Shown one piece after another: positions 36,002 to 45,540 of a stretch of DNA of 64,000 nucleotides. A program made the translations under genes and the position numbers. Location: the NCBI GenBank assembly GCA_947647735.1, contig CANSLJ010000007.1, forward strand, positions 62,001 through 126,000. The letters run 5' to 3'. The notes under the pieces are model-generated. The model saw nothing but the letters and a program-made list of their open reading frames with translations, did not search any database and was not told the origin of the DNA. Each line of letters begins with the position of its first letter. Position 1 is the stretch's first letter. The DNA is from an uncultured bacterium. Its GTDB lineage: Bacteria; Bacillota; Clostridia; Lachnospirales; Lachnospiraceae.

Positions 36002-37291
36002 ATGAAAACATTTCAGGAAATGAGCAGACAGGAACTGGAAGAGCTGCGCAGCAGATTGGCTGTTCAGTTTGAGGAAGTGAAAGCTGAAGGATTGAAGCTG
36101 GATATGTCCAGAGGAAAACCGGCACCGGAGCAGCTTGATACCGCGATGCCGATCATGGATGTCCTGAATTCGGAATCCCTTTTGCAGACAGAAAACGGAA
36201 CAGACTGCAGAAACTACGGTATTATGGATGGCATTCCTGAAGCAAAGAGACTGATAGCGGAAATGCTTGAGACGAAACCTGAGAATGTGATCGTTGACGG
36301 AAACGCCAGCCTGTCGCTTATGTTTGATACGGTATCCCATTCCATGACACACGGGGTATGCGGAAGCACTCCCTGGTGCAAACTGGATAAGGTGAAGTTT
36401 TTATGTCCCGCTCCCGGCTATGACAGACACTTTAAGGTGACGGAGTATTTCGGGATTGAGATGATCACGGTTCCCATGACGGAAGAGGGCCCTGATATGG
36501 ATCTTGTGGAAAAGTATGTGCGGGAAGATGGCTCTGTGAAAGGCATCTGGTGTGTGCCCAAATATTCCAATCCTCAGGGATATACTTATTCGGATGAAAC
36601 AGTCAGACGTTTTGCGGCGCTTGAGCCTGCGGCGGAGGACTTCAGGATCTACTGGGATAATGCTTACTGTATCCATGATCTGTACGAGGACAGAAGCGAT
36701 TCCTTACTGGAGATTTTGACGGAGTGTGAGAAGGCGGGCCATCCGGATATGGTATTTGAGTTTGCTTCCACTTCCAAGATCAGTTTTGCGGGCGCAGGTA
36801 TTTCGGCGATGGCAAGTTCTGCAAGGAATCTGGAATGGGTTAAGAAGGCGATGACGATCCAGACGATCGGGCCGGATAAATTAAACCAGCTTCGCCATGT
36901 GAGATATTATAAGGATCTGGCGGGACTGAAGGTACAGATGGCGAAAAACTCCGCTTTGATCCGTCCGAAGTTCGAGCTGGTGATCAGCACGCTGGAGAGA
37001 GAACTGGGGGGCCTTGGCATCGGAAGCTGGACCAACCCGGTGGGCGGCTACTTTATTTCCTTTGATGCGCTGGAGGGCTGTGCGAAGGCGATCGTGGCAA
37101 AATGTAAGGAAGGCGGCATGGTACTGACCGGTGCAGGCGCAACCTATCCCTACGGCATTGATCCGAAGGACAGCAATATCAGGATCGCTCCCTCTTATCC
37201 GTCTCTGAATGAGATGAAGGAGGCGACAAAGCTGTTTGTGTTATGTGTGAAACTGGTCAGCATTGAGAAGCTGTTGGAGAATATGGCGTAA
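36002..37291 (+). CDS. class I pyridoxal-phosphate aminotransferase, aspartate type Ic-like
   Basis: A 429-residue fold-type I aminotransferase. It matches the Asp_aminotransf (PF12897) group: LDMSRGKPAPEQLD near the start, YGIMDGIPEAKRLIAEML, the PLP Asp/Tyr region IYWDNAYCIHDLYED, and SKISFAGAG with the PLP-binding Lys at about residue 259. The type Ic enzymes transaminate aspartate with 2-oxoglutarate. The start ATG 36002 follows AGGAGGAG. It stands alone behind operator-like repeats. Confidence 0.88.
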   Translation: MKTFQEMSRQELEELRSRLAVQFEEVKAEGLKLDMSRGKPAPEQLDTAMPIMDVLNSESLLQTENGTDCRNYGIMDGIPEAKRLIAEMLETKPENVIVDGNASLSLMFDTVSHSMTHGVCGSTPWCKLDKVKFLCPAPGYDRHFKVTEYFGIEMITVPMTEEGPDMDLVEKYVREDGSVKGIWCVPKYSNPQGYTYSDETVRRFAALEPAAEDFRIYWDNAYCIHDLYEDRSDSLLEILTECEKAGHPDMVFEFASTSKISFAGAGISAMASSARNLEWVKKAMTIQTIGPDKLNQLRHVRYYKDLAGLKVQMAKNSALIRPKFELVISTLERELGGLGIGSWTNPVGGYFISFDALEGCAKAIVAKCKEGGMVLTGAGATYPYGIDPKDSNIRIAPSYPSLNEMKEATKLFVLCVKLVSIEKLLENMA

Positions 37292-37347
37292 TCTCTGATC
37301 ATTGTGTTTATCATATTTTATAGTTTGCAGAAAGGAAGGATGACCAT

Positions 37348-37899
37348 ATGTCGGAAGAATTCAAACGGCTTGAGAGAACCCTTGTCCATAACGGGAAGAT
37401 CATAGATTATTATCAGGATACCGTGCAGGTTCCCAATGGAAATGTGGTAAAATGGGATTTTATCGGCCATAAGGGGGCGGCGGCAATGCTGGCAGTGCGG
37501 GAAGACGGAAAGCTTCTTATGGTGCGGCAGTGGCGCAACGCGCTGGACCGGTATACGCTGGAAATTCCTGCGGGCGGGCTGAACAGCATAGATGAACCTA
37601 CGGAGACGGCGGCGATCCGGGAACTGGAGGAGGAGACCGGCTATATCGCGGGAAAGGTACAGTTTCTGTTGAGCATTTACACAACAGTTGCTTTTTGCAA
37701 TGAAAAAATTGATATTTATCTGGCAAGGGATCTGAAACGGCAGGAGAGCCAGCATCTGGATGAAGACGAATTCATCGATGTAAAAGCCTGTGATCTGGAA
37801 GAGCTTGTACAGATGATCTATGACGGAAAGATCGAGGATTCCAAGACTGTCAGTGCCATTATGACTTATAAGAGTTTTCTGACAGACGGGAAGCTGTAA
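37348..37899 (+). CDS. nudF: NUDIX ADP-ribose pyrophosphatase
   Basis: A 183-residue NUDIX hydrolase. The Nudix box is GGLNSIDEPTETAAIRELEEETGY at about residues 77-100, with the REXXEE helix intact. Family members cleave ADP-ribose to AMP and ribose-5-phosphate. Its order nudF-spoIIM-xerD matches Bacillus subtilis, which supports the name. Confidence 0.9.
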   Translation: MSEEFKRLERTLVHNGKIIDYYQDTVQVPNGNVVKWDFIGHKGAAAMLAVREDGKLLMVRQWRNALDRYTLEIPAGGLNSIDEPTETAAIRELEEETGYIAGKVQFLLSIYTTVAFCNEKIDIYLARDLKRQESQHLDEDEFIDVKACDLEELVQMIYDGKIEDSKTVSAIMTYKSFLTDGKL

Positions 37900-37957
37900 A
37901 GAATATTTAAAAGGGTTTTCTCATATAGTTTATGGAATACAGAGGAAGTCCTTTTTT

Positions 37958-38614
37958 ATGGTTGCGAACTGGTTAAAACAGAAAAAAACGGGAAACGGTA
38001 TCCGGCCTTTTCGGGAATCCGAGGAGGCGGAGCAGATGGCAAGGCTGCTCTATACATTGCTGTTCGGCTTTTTTGCCGGCGTGCTGGGGATGATCTTAAA
38101 ACAGGAAAGCCTGCTTTATCATACGGGATTTCTGGACAGCTATACCCTGAGCCCTGTGAAATATCTGGACCCTGATACCAGAAAGCTTCTGGTCACTGTT
38201 TTTATGCAGCGGCTTGGCATGGCGGCGCTGCTTGTTATCTTGGCGACCACTTATCTAGGCAGCATGGCGGCATATCTTTATCAGATATGGAGCGGGCTGG
38301 CAATGGGGATTCTGACGGCAGGCAGCATGATACGCTATGGTATAAAGGGAATCCTGCTGGCGGCAGGCAGCCTTTTGCCGCAGCAGCTTATTTTGATACC
38401 GGCCTTTCTGATGCTGTCAGTGAAGTGTTGTGAACTATGCAGATCCATGTATTTCCAGGGGATCCCGGGAGGCTTTTCCGGAAGGGATAAAGGAAAGTTC
38501 ATCCTGAAAAAGGGCTCATATATGATCTTTAGTATTATGCTGATCGCGGCAGGGTGTTTTGTGGAGGCATATATTAATCCCAGGATTCTGAAATTTATAT
38601 TGCGGCTTTTTTAA
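37958..38614 (+). CDS. spoIIM: stage II sporulation protein M
   Basis: A 218-residue membrane protein with a soluble N-terminal 25 residues and about five membrane helices; YLGSMAAYLYQIWSGLAMGIL and the C-terminal FVEAYINPRILKFIL match SpoIIM. In Bacillus SpoIIM with SpoIID and SpoIIP remodels septal peptidoglycan during engulfment, so the organism is probably a spore former. Neighbours nudF and xerD agree. Confidence 0.88.
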   Translation: MVANWLKQKKTGNGIRPFRESEEAEQMARLLYTLLFGFFAGVLGMILKQESLLYHTGFLDSYTLSPVKYLDPDTRKLLVTVFMQRLGMAALLVILATTYLGSMAAYLYQIWSGLAMGILTAGSMIRYGIKGILLAAGSLLPQQLILIPAFLMLSVKCCELCRSMYFQGIPGGFSGRDKGKFILKKGSYMIFSIMLIAAGCFVEAYINPRILKFILRLF

Positions 38615-38698
38615 TATTGCGTTGCTTTTCCTCAAAAAATATACTATCATGAAGAATAATTGTGAGCGGGATCAGAAAATGAGGAGTACAAAGGACGC

Positions 38699-39568
38699 AT
38701 GGAACGGGAAATAGAATCTTTTATTTCATATTTGCACAATATAAAAAAGACATCGCCCAATACAGAGATGTCTTACAGACGCGATCTGACGAAAATGCGT
38801 ATCTATCTGGAGATAACGGCGGCTTCCCCTGCGGTCCATGAAATAACGGAAGAAAATCTGAAAAAATATATGGCGTATATGGAACGCAAAAAATACAAGG
38901 AGGCGACGATATCCAGAAGCGTCGCTTCCATAAAGGCTTTTTTTCACTATCTTTTGAGGGCCGGAAAGATACAGAGGGATGTATCCGGCTGTTTAAAAGC
39001 GCCGAAAGTGGAGAGAAAAGTGCCGGATGCTTTGTCGGTGGAAGAGATGGAGAGCCTGCTGCGTGTACCATCCGGAGATTCGGATAAGGAGATCAGGGAC
39101 AGCGCGATGCTGGAACTTCTGTACGCTACGGGGATACGGGTTTCGGAACTGATCAGCCTGAAATTGTCTGATGTAAACCTGCATATGGGATTTCTGATCT
39201 GCCGGGATGGCAGTAAGGAGAGAATGATACCCTTCAGCAGCCAGGCAAGAAAAGCTCTGTACCGGTATATCAGAGAAGCAAGGGAACATATGGTGACGAA
39301 TGAGGCGAGGGATATCCTGTTTGTGAATTGTTCAGGAATGCCGATGAGCAGGCAGGGGTTCTGGAAGCTTGTAAAGCATTATGCGAAAAAGGCGGGGATC
39401 ACAAAGGAGATCACGCCGCATATGCTGCGCCACACGTTTGCCGCACATCAGGTGGACAAGGGAACCGACCTGAAAAGCATTCAGGAGATGCTGGGGCATT
39501 CGGATATCTCCACTACACATATTTATGTAAACAGAGATAAAAAACGTGAGACAGAATATACAGAATAA
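38699..39568 (+). CDS. xerD: tyrosine recombinase XerD
   Basis: A 289-residue recombinase. An N-terminal SAM-like DNA-binding domain (FISYLHNIKKTSPNTEMSYRRDL) precedes a catalytic domain with R in ATGIRVSEL, H-x-x-R in HMLRHTFAAH, H in GHSDISTTH and the nucleophile Y in IYV, so all key residues are present. XerD resolves chromosome dimers at dif. It lies next to spoIIM as in Bacillus. The end overlaps an upstream extension of the next frame. Confidence 0.92.
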   Translation: MEREIESFISYLHNIKKTSPNTEMSYRRDLTKMRIYLEITAASPAVHEITEENLKKYMAYMERKKYKEATISRSVASIKAFFHYLLRAGKIQRDVSGCLKAPKVERKVPDALSVEEMESLLRVPSGDSDKEIRDSAMLELLYATGIRVSELISLKLSDVNLHMGFLICRDGSKERMIPFSSQARKALYRYIREAREHMVTNEARDILFVNCSGMPMSRQGFWKLVKHYAKKAGITKEITPHMLRHTFAAHQVDKGTDLKSIQEMLGHSDISTTHIYVNRDKKRETEYTE

Positions 39569-39593
39569 AACAACCGGAAGGAACGGAAGAATC

Positions 39594-40868
39594 ATGCAGA
39601 AAACACCATTTATCACAAAAACACAGGCGGAGGAGATCGCAAGGGAATATCCGACGCCTTTCCATATTTACGATGAAAGAGGAATCCGGGAAAATGCAAG
39701 GGCGGTACAGAAGGCTTTTTCGTGGAATTCGGGATTTCGGGAGTATTTTGCTGTGAAGGCAACGCCCAATCCCTATCTGATGAAGATCCTGGCGGAGTAC
39801 GGATGCGGAAGCGACTGTTCTTCCATGACAGAGCTGATGCTGAGCAAAGCGGTCGGTCTGTCGGGTGAGCAGGTTATGTTTTCCTCCAATGACACGCCGG
39901 CGGAAGAGTACACTTATGCAAACGAGATGGGGGCGATCATCAATCTGGATGATATCACCCATATTGATTTCTGTGAAAAAGCCTGCGGCGGGAAGCTGCC
40001 GGAGATCATGAGCTGCCGCTATAATCCGGGCGGCGTGTTCCAGATGAGCAACGGCATAATGGACAACCCGGGAGATTCCAAATACGGCATGACGCCGGAG
40101 CAGATGGTGGAGGCCTACAAGATCCTGATGAAAAAGGGCGTGAAGCATTTCGGGATCCACGCTTTTCTGGCGAGTAACACCGTGACAAACGAGTATTATC
40201 CGATCCTGGCGGGACAACTTTTTGAGCTGGCTGTGAAGCTGAGGGAGGAGACGGGCGCACATATCGCGTTCATCAATCTTTCCGGCGGCGTGGGTATTCC
40301 CTACAGGCCGGATCAGGAGCCGAATGACATCATGGCTATCGGAGAGGGTGTGAGAGAAGCCTACGAGAGAGTGCTGGTTCCCGCGGGGATGGATGACGTG
40401 GCGATCTATACGGAGATGGGGCGGTTTATGATGGGGCCTTATGGCGCCCTTGTCACAAAGGCGATTCATGAGAAGCATATCCACAAGGAATATATCGGCG
40501 TGGATGCCTGTGCGGTGAATCTGATGCGTCCTGCCATGTACGGGGCTTATCATCATATTACCGTGCTCGGGAAAGAGAATGCGCCCTGTGACCATCTGTA
40601 CGATGTGACAGGCTCCCTCTGCGAAAACAATGACAAATTTGCCATTGACAGAATGCTGCCGGAGATTGGGATGGGAGATTATCTCTTTATCCATGACACC
40701 GGCGCCCACGGATTTTCCATGGGATATAATTATAACGGAAAGCTGCGTTCTGCGGAACTGTTATTAAAGGAAGACGGCAGCGTGAAGCTGATCCGCCGGG
40801 CGGAGACGCCGAAGGATTATTTTGCTACGTTTGACGGGCTGGATGTATATGGAAAACTGGATATCTGA
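39594..40868 (+). CDS. lysA: diaminopimelate decarboxylase-like PLP enzyme
   Basis: A 424-residue fold-type III PLP decarboxylase. The N-terminal FREYFAVKATPNPYLMKILAEYGCGSDCSS has the PLP Lys (VKAT) and the C-terminal half has the EMGRFMMGPYGALV and DACAVNLMRPAMYGAYHHI segments of LysA; CENNDKFAIDRMLP matches the active-site cysteine loop. The enzyme makes L-lysine from meso-diaminopimelate. ATG 39594 is chosen for GGAAGGAAC ahead and because a longer frame would overlap xerD. It is slightly divergent from canonical LysA; a related D-lysine or ornithine-type decarboxylase is possible. Confidence 0.85.
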   Translation: MQKTPFITKTQAEEIAREYPTPFHIYDERGIRENARAVQKAFSWNSGFREYFAVKATPNPYLMKILAEYGCGSDCSSMTELMLSKAVGLSGEQVMFSSNDTPAEEYTYANEMGAIINLDDITHIDFCEKACGGKLPEIMSCRYNPGGVFQMSNGIMDNPGDSKYGMTPEQMVEAYKILMKKGVKHFGIHAFLASNTVTNEYYPILAGQLFELAVKLREETGAHIAFINLSGGVGIPYRPDQEPNDIMAIGEGVREAYERVLVPAGMDDVAIYTEMGRFMMGPYGALVTKAIHEKHIHKEYIGVDACAVNLMRPAMYGAYHHITVLGKENAPCDHLYDVTGSLCENNDKFAIDRMLPEIGMGDYLFIHDTGAHGFSMGYNYNGKLRSAELLLKEDGSVKLIRRAETPKDYFATFDGLDVYGKLDI

Positions 40869-40898
40869 TAGGGCTTCTCTTTGCTGAGGCCATTGTAT

Positions 40899-40930
40899 AA
40901 GGCTCTCTATGATTTTATAGAGAGCCTTTC
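40899..40930. terminator. bidirectional terminator between convergent genes
   Basis: GGCTCTCTAT (40901-40910) pairs with ATAGAGAGCC (40917-40926), extended by AA/TT. It overlaps the final codons of the minus-strand DUF4015 gene. Confidence 0.75.
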
Positions 40931-42289
40931 TGTCTCTTCATCGGGCAGTAGTCCGTCTGCTTCATAACGGTTGCGGGCATTCCAGAGGATCCATTCCTCG
41001 TAGCCCGCATCATAGACAGCCTGTATCTGTTCTCTGATCTGCTCTCCGCCGTAGGAGATATGACCGTCCACCCACGTCGCGGTGAACGCCTGCAGCCACG
41101 GGCGGACAATGGCCCTCTCGGTTTCATCCACCGCCTGTAATTCCTCCACAGAAGAGGAGAGTGCGGCAAACACGGTTCCATAAGGTTCTGCGTCCGGTAC
41201 GCTGTATCCGAACACGCCCGGGCCGTAATGGGAGGGATACACCATGGGGGAGAGAACATCTACTGTTTCAGCTAAAGCTGTATAATTCTGTCCCACGCGT
41301 TCTATGTCCACTTCATTTCCTATAATGGTTCCGAATACATCCGCTGTGAGGATGATCCCTCTTTCATGCAGCCTTTCCCCTGCGTAAGTCAGAAAACCGG
41401 TGATAGCCTTTTCTTTGGTGTCACTTTCCATAACCACGCCATAATCTGCCGCGTCCGCGTCACTGCCGATGGGAAAACGTACATAATCATATTGGATCTC
41501 ATCAAATCCCATGTCTGCCGCGGCGATGGCAACGTCAGTCAGATATTCCCACACATCCTCCTCGCAGGGATTCACCCATGCCAGCCCGTAGGCGTCCGTC
41601 ACAGGAGTACCGTCTGGTTTTGTCAGCGCAAGCTCCGGATGATTCTGCGCAAGATAGGGGTCTTTAAAGCAGACGATCCTGGCTATCGTGTAGATATTGT
41701 GCTCTTTCAGGGTAGACATCAGAGCTTCCATATCCCCGATATAACCGATACAGGCATCCATGTCCTGCGCCGCTTTTAAGTCCATCTGGTATGTGATCTG
41801 CCCCTCGTCATTTTTCACATCGATGACGACGGTATTTAATTCCGTTTCATCGATCAGGCCGATGAGGCTCTCCATAGAGGCGCTTCCCGCCATGGGGCCG
41901 GTGACGTAGATACCCCTGACCTTAACGGGCTCCGGCAGGACTGTGTCTTCTTCCGCTGTTTCTTCCGGGGATTCCTGCGCCGCCCCGTTCTCTGCACTCT
42001 GTACGTTTTTTTCCGCGGTCATTTCCGATATAATATTTCCGTCGTTGCTTTGCGGATCCCCGGCAGTTTTTTCGACGATCCCTTCCGTCCCGGTATTTTC
42101 TTCTTCATGTTCCGTATCCTGCAGACCGGCGGCATTTTCATTACCTGCCGGAGCGCTGACGATCACTGTCATCAGGCTTTCTCTCAGATGGAGCAGGAGG
42201 AGTGATCCGCTGGCTCCAAATATGCAAAGAACCAACAGGATACTTACGAGGATCAGGACCTTCTTTTTGTTGTTTCTTCTTTTGTTCAT
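40907..42289 (-). CDS. putative glycoside hydrolase, DUF4015 family
   Basis: A 460-residue protein. A membrane anchor (residues about 10-32) is followed by an acidic, low-complexity stretch (about 45-125) and a DUF4015 domain (VRGIYVTGPMAGS, LNTVVIDVKNDEG, GFDEIQYDYVRFP, and ILTADVFGTI). The domain is a TIM-barrel predicted to hydrolyse glycans, but the substrate is unknown. It likely acts at the cell surface. Confidence 0.85.
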   Translation of the reverse strand: MNKRRNNKKKVLILVSILLVLCIFGASGSLLLLHLRESLMTVIVSAPAGNENAAGLQDTEHEEENTGTEGIVEKTAGDPQSNDGNIISEMTAEKNVQSAENGAAQESPEETAEEDTVLPEPVKVRGIYVTGPMAGSASMESLIGLIDETELNTVVIDVKNDEGQITYQMDLKAAQDMDACIGYIGDMEALMSTLKEHNIYTIARIVCFKDPYLAQNHPELALTKPDGTPVTDAYGLAWVNPCEEDVWEYLTDVAIAAADMGFDEIQYDYVRFPIGSDADAADYGVVMESDTKEKAITGFLTYAGERLHERGIILTADVFGTIIGNEVDIERVGQNYTALAETVDVLSPMVYPSHYGPGVFGYSVPDAEPYGTVFAALSSSVEELQAVDETERAIVRPWLQAFTATWVDGHISYGGEQIREQIQAVYDAGYEEWILWNARNRYEADGLLPDEETERLSIKS

Positions 42290-42305
42290 AGGTAAACAGT
42301 GCCTG

Positions 42306-43460
42306 TTATGCGGTCAGTTCATCAGCCAGTTGATCCAGTTCGGCTTTATTTTCCTCTGTCAAAGCTGATTTGATCGTAACAGAGGTTTCCGTGTAAGTGA
42401 TATTCTGACTGTTTTCCAGCATTTTTTTCATCGTTCGGGCAGCGGCAGGTGCCCAGGAGCCGTTCTCGATGATGGCGATCATGCGGTTCTGGAAATTGCG
42501 CTCTGTCAGATGCTCGATAAACTGTTTCATAAAGGGGAAGATGTCCATATTATATGTAGTGGTGGCAAGCACCAGCTTTCCGTAGCGGAAAGCATCCTCC
42601 ACAGCTTCCGCCATATCTTCCCTTGCCAGATCGCAGAGGACAACCTTCGGACAGCCCTTGTTTGCCAGCTTCTCAGCCAGTAATTCTGCGGCTTTCTTTG
42701 TGTGGCCATAGACAGAAGTGTAAGCGATCATCACACCTTCGGATTCTACCCTGTAGGAGGACCAGATATTGTAAAGATTCAGATAGTAGTCGAGATTTTC
42801 TGTCAGCACAGGGCCGTGAAGCGGGCAGATCTTCTGAATATCCAGAGCTGCCGCTTTTTTCAGGAGCGCCTGCACCTGCATGCCGTATTTTCCGACGATA
42901 CCGATATAGTAGCGGCGGGCTTCACATGCCCAGTCCTCCTCCACATCCAGTGCGCCGAATTTGCCGAAGGCGTCTGCGGAAAACAATACCTTGTCCGTAC
43001 TGTCATAGGTCACCATGACCTCCGGCCAGTGAACCATGGGGGCAGTGACAAAGGTGAGCGTATGGGTGCCGAGAGAAAGGGTGCTCATCTCTGAGGCGAT
43101 GATGCGGCGGTCCTCAAATTCCTCTCCGAAAAACTGGCGCATCATGCGAAAAGCCTGGGCGGTAGCAACGATGGTAGTTTCAGGATATTTATCCATTAAC
43201 ACACGGATCCCTGCGGAATGGTCGGGTTCCATGTGCTGAACGATCAGGTAATCCGGTGCTTTTCCTGAGAGGGCATCCTCCAGGTTTTTCAGCCAGGCAT
43301 CGATAAAGCTGGCATCCACCGTGTCAAATACGGCGGATCTTTCATCACAGATCACATAAGAGTTATAAGCCATGCCGTTCGGCACATGATACTGGCCTTC
43401 GAACAAGTCGATCTCATGGTCGTTTACGCCAAGGTATTTGATGTCATTTGTGATAATCAT
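42306..43460 (-). CDS. A-type flavodiiron protein (FprA family)
   Basis: A 384-residue cytoplasmic enzyme. The N-terminal metallo-beta-lactamase domain has the di-iron site H76-x-E78-x-D80-H81 (VQHMEPDHS); the C-terminal flavodoxin domain begins at about residue 247 (IAYTSVYGHTKKAAELLAEKL). Flavodiiron proteins reduce oxygen to water or nitric oxide to nitrous oxide, protecting anaerobes. The ATG 43460 is used; a longer frame to 43511 lacks a better ribosome site than AAAGGAG, which fits the shorter start. Confidence 0.92.
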   Translation of the reverse strand: MIITNDIKYLGVNDHEIDLFEGQYHVPNGMAYNSYVICDERSAVFDTVDASFIDAWLKNLEDALSGKAPDYLIVQHMEPDHSAGIRVLMDKYPETTIVATAQAFRMMRQFFGEEFEDRRIIASEMSTLSLGTHTLTFVTAPMVHWPEVMVTYDSTDKVLFSADAFGKFGALDVEEDWACEARRYYIGIVGKYGMQVQALLKKAAALDIQKICPLHGPVLTENLDYYLNLYNIWSSYRVESEGVMIAYTSVYGHTKKAAELLAEKLANKGCPKVVLCDLAREDMAEAVEDAFRYGKLVLATTTYNMDIFPFMKQFIEHLTERNFQNRMIAIIENGSWAPAAARTMKKMLENSQNITYTETSVTIKSALTEENKAELDQLADELTA

Positions 43461-43637
43461 ATCAAGTGTATCTCCTTTCTGCGGAATACTATTTATTTTT
43501 TCAATATTCAATTCATTCTAACATAAGAAAGCCGGGTTGGCTATCCCGCAGAATTGAAAATTTTCCTGCTTGCCAACTGTCTCCAGATGTGATATGATTA
43601 TTTTCGTTGCAGGATGATCGACTGCAATGGAGAATAA

Positions 43638-43720
43638 GCAGGAGTGGCGGAATGGCAGACGCATCAGACTCAAAATCTGACGTAGGTGACTATGTGTGGG
43701 TTCAAGTCCCATCTCCTGCA
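43638..43720 (+). tRNA. tRNA-Leu (anticodon CAA)
   Basis: 83 bases form a class II tRNA. The acceptor arms GCAGGAG (43638-43644) and CTCCTGC (43713-43719) pair perfectly; discriminator A follows and no CCA is encoded. The anticodon stem UCAGA/UCUGA encloses a seven-base loop CUCAAAA with anticodon CAA, decoding UUG leucine codons. A long variable arm (about 13 bases) and a T loop TTCAAGT confirm a Leu tRNA. Confidence 0.93.
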
Positions 43721-43726
43721 TTGCAT

Positions 43727-43770
43727 GACGTAAAGCTGAACGGGAACAGTTCATGTTTTACGTCTTTTTT
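43727..43770 (+). terminator. terminator of tRNA-Leu
   Basis: GACGTAAAGCTGAAC (43727-43741) pairs with GTTCATGTTTTACGTC (43749-43764) apart from a small internal bulge, followed by TTTTTT. Confidence 0.9.
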
Positions 43771-43794
43771 GTAATAGAGAGAAGGAGGAATAGA

Positions 43795-44940
43795 ATGCGG
43801 TACAGAACATTGGGAAAAACAGGGCTTGAGGTGAGCGAGATCGGACTCGGCGGGGAATGGCTGGAGAGGCATAACACGGAGGAGGTAAAAGAGGTTATCG
43901 ATACCTGTGAGAAGGAAGGGATCAATATACTGGACTGCTGGATGTCCGAGCCGAATGTGCGCTCGAATATCGGCGCCGCGCTGAAAGGAAGGCGTGATAA
44001 GTGGATCATTCAGGGACATATCGGCTCCACCTGGCAGAACGGACAGTATGTGAAGACAAGAGATCTGGCACAGGTAAAGCCGGCTTTTGAGGATCTTTTG
44101 ACACGGATGCAGACGGACTACATGGATCTGGGTATGATCCACTTTATCGATGAGCCGGAGGAATTTACGAGGGTGGTATCCGGTGAGTTTATGGACTATG
44201 TGCGGCAGTTAAAAAGCGAGGGGAAGATCCGGCATATCGGCATCAGTTCGCACAACCCAGAGGTGGCGAAGATGGCTGCGGTGCAGGGGGAGATCGAGAT
44301 GATCCTGTTCAGCATCAACCCGGCTTTCGACATGATGCCGGCGGTGCGGGATATCGATCAGTATTTTGCGGATACATACGATGAGAAGCTGGGCGGTATC
44401 GCGCCGATCAGGGAAGAGCTGTATAAGCTGTGCGAGCAGCAGAATGTGGGTATCACGGTGATGAAAGGGTATGCCGGCGGACGTCTGTTCGACGCAAAAA
44501 CCTCGCCCTTCGGGGTGGCGCTGACACCGGTGCAGTGCCTGCATTATGCGTTGACAAGGCCGGCAGTGGCAAGCGTGCTGGCAGGATTTGACACACCGGA
44601 GCATGTCTATGCGGCGACCGCTTACGAGACGGCGTCGGAGGAGGAAAAGGATTATGCCAGCGTGCTGGCGTCAGCGCCGCAGCATGCCTTTTCCACAGGG
44701 CAATGTACCTACTGCGGACATTGTGCGCCCTGTCCGAAAAAGATCGATATCGCGATGGTAAATAAGCTGTATGATCTGGCGACAATGCAGGATGAGGTGC
44801 CGGGAACGGTGAGGGCGCACTATCAGGAGCTTTCCGCAAACGCTTCGGATTGCATCGGCTGCAGGGGCTGTGAGAGCAGGTGCCCGTTCCATGTGCCGGT
44901 GGCGGAGCGGATGGAGAAAACGAGAGAGTTGTTTGCATAA
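43795..44940 (+). CDS. aldo/keto reductase with C-terminal 4Fe-4S ferredoxin domain
   Basis: A 381-residue protein. Residues 1-290 form an aldo/keto reductase barrel (MRYRTLGKTGLEVSEIGLGGEW; catalytic-region Tyr/Lys segment typical of the PdxI-like branch). The C-terminus has two cysteine clusters, CTYCGHCAPCPKKID and CIGCRGCESRCPFHVP, predicted to hold two 4Fe-4S clusters. Such fused oxidoreductases are common in anaerobic Clostridia, with unknown substrates. ATG 43795 follows AAGGAGG. Confidence 0.88.
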   Translation: MRYRTLGKTGLEVSEIGLGGEWLERHNTEEVKEVIDTCEKEGINILDCWMSEPNVRSNIGAALKGRRDKWIIQGHIGSTWQNGQYVKTRDLAQVKPAFEDLLTRMQTDYMDLGMIHFIDEPEEFTRVVSGEFMDYVRQLKSEGKIRHIGISSHNPEVAKMAAVQGEIEMILFSINPAFDMMPAVRDIDQYFADTYDEKLGGIAPIREELYKLCEQQNVGITVMKGYAGGRLFDAKTSPFGVALTPVQCLHYALTRPAVASVLAGFDTPEHVYAATAYETASEEEKDYASVLASAPQHAFSTGQCTYCGHCAPCPKKIDIAMVNKLYDLATMQDEVPGTVRAHYQELSANASDCIGCRGCESRCPFHVPVAERMEKTRELFA

Positions 44941-44988
44941 GAAGATCTGCTGCCGGACAGTTTTTGCGGTTGCCAGGCAGTTACAAAA

Positions 44989-45080
44989 CAGACAGGATGA
45001 TCCATCCTGTCTGCATAGTGCATAGAAGCAGAGCCAATGAATTTATGTGGAAGATCATAATAGTTCATTGGCTCATTTTA
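44989..45080 (+). terminator. two hairpins after the aldo/keto reductase gene
   Basis: CAGACAGGATG (44989-44999) / CATCCTGTCTG (45003-45013) is a perfect 11-base stem with a 3-base loop. GAGCCAATGAA (45031-45041) / TTCATTGGCTC (45064-45074) is a second perfect 11-base stem, followed by ATTTTAATTT. The second is the more terminator-like. Confidence 0.6.
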
Positions 45081-45094
45081 ATTTCTCCGGTTTC

Positions 45095-45146
45095 TTGACA
45101 GGATTGTCTAATGATGTTAGACTATATGTGTCTAATGCTGTTAGAC
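45095..45146 (+). promoter_or_regulatory. promoter with two palindromic operators of the second BlaI/M56 module
   Basis: TTGACA (45095-45100), 17 bases, TAGACT (45118-45123). Two 17-base palindromes, GTCTAATGATGTTAGAC (45106-45122) and GTCTAATGCTGTTAGAC (45130-45146), are 24 bases apart. The first covers the spacer and -10, the second the transcription start. The layout repeats that at 5128-5181, but the recognition sequence differs. Confidence 0.85.
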
Positions 45147-45171
45147 AACATGGAAAGAAAAGGAGATAATA

Positions 45172-45540
45172 ATGCATACCTATAAACTGGGGGAGATGGA
45201 ACAGAGATTTGCGGACCTGATCTGGGAGCATGCGCCCGTTGCAAGCGGGGAGCTGGTGAAGCTCTGCGAAAAGGCTTTCAACTGGAAGCGGACGACGACC
45301 TACACGATGTTAAAACGGCTCTGTCAGAGAAACATTTTTGTGAATGAAAACGGCGTTGTAAAGACCTGTATCACAAAAGAGGAGTTTCTGGCGGGGATGG
45401 GGGGGCAGTTTATCGAGGAAAATTTCGGCGGTTCCCTTCCTGTTTTTCTGGCGGCGTTTTCCAGCGGGCACAAGCTCAGCGGGAAGGAAATAGCGGAACT
45501 GAAGAAACTGATCGAAGAGTATGAGGAGGAGCAGGGATGA
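45172..45540 (+). CDS. BlaI/MecI-family transcriptional repressor
   Basis: A 122-residue winged-helix repressor, usual family length: LGEMEQRFADLIWEHAPVASGELVKLCEKAFNWKRTTTYTMLKRLCQRNIF. The two palindromes in its own promoter are its likely targets. It overlaps the M56 gene by 4 bases (ATGA), so the two are translated together. Repression would be lifted when the M56 partner is triggered. Confidence 0.9.
   Translation: MHTYKLGEMEQRFADLIWEHAPVASGELVKLCEKAFNWKRTTTYTMLKRLCQRNIFVNENGVVKTCITKEEFLAGMGGQFIEENFGGSLPVFLAAFSSGHKLSGKEIAELKKLIEEYEEEQG

Noticed and set aside
39513-40709. 398-codon minus-strand open frame opposite lysA
   Set aside because: Antisense to a conserved PLP enzyme; no family signature on the minus strand.
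43561-43637. second tRNA upstream of tRNA-Leu
   Set aside because: No acceptor stem or TTCAA-type loop is found; only the Leu tRNA folds.
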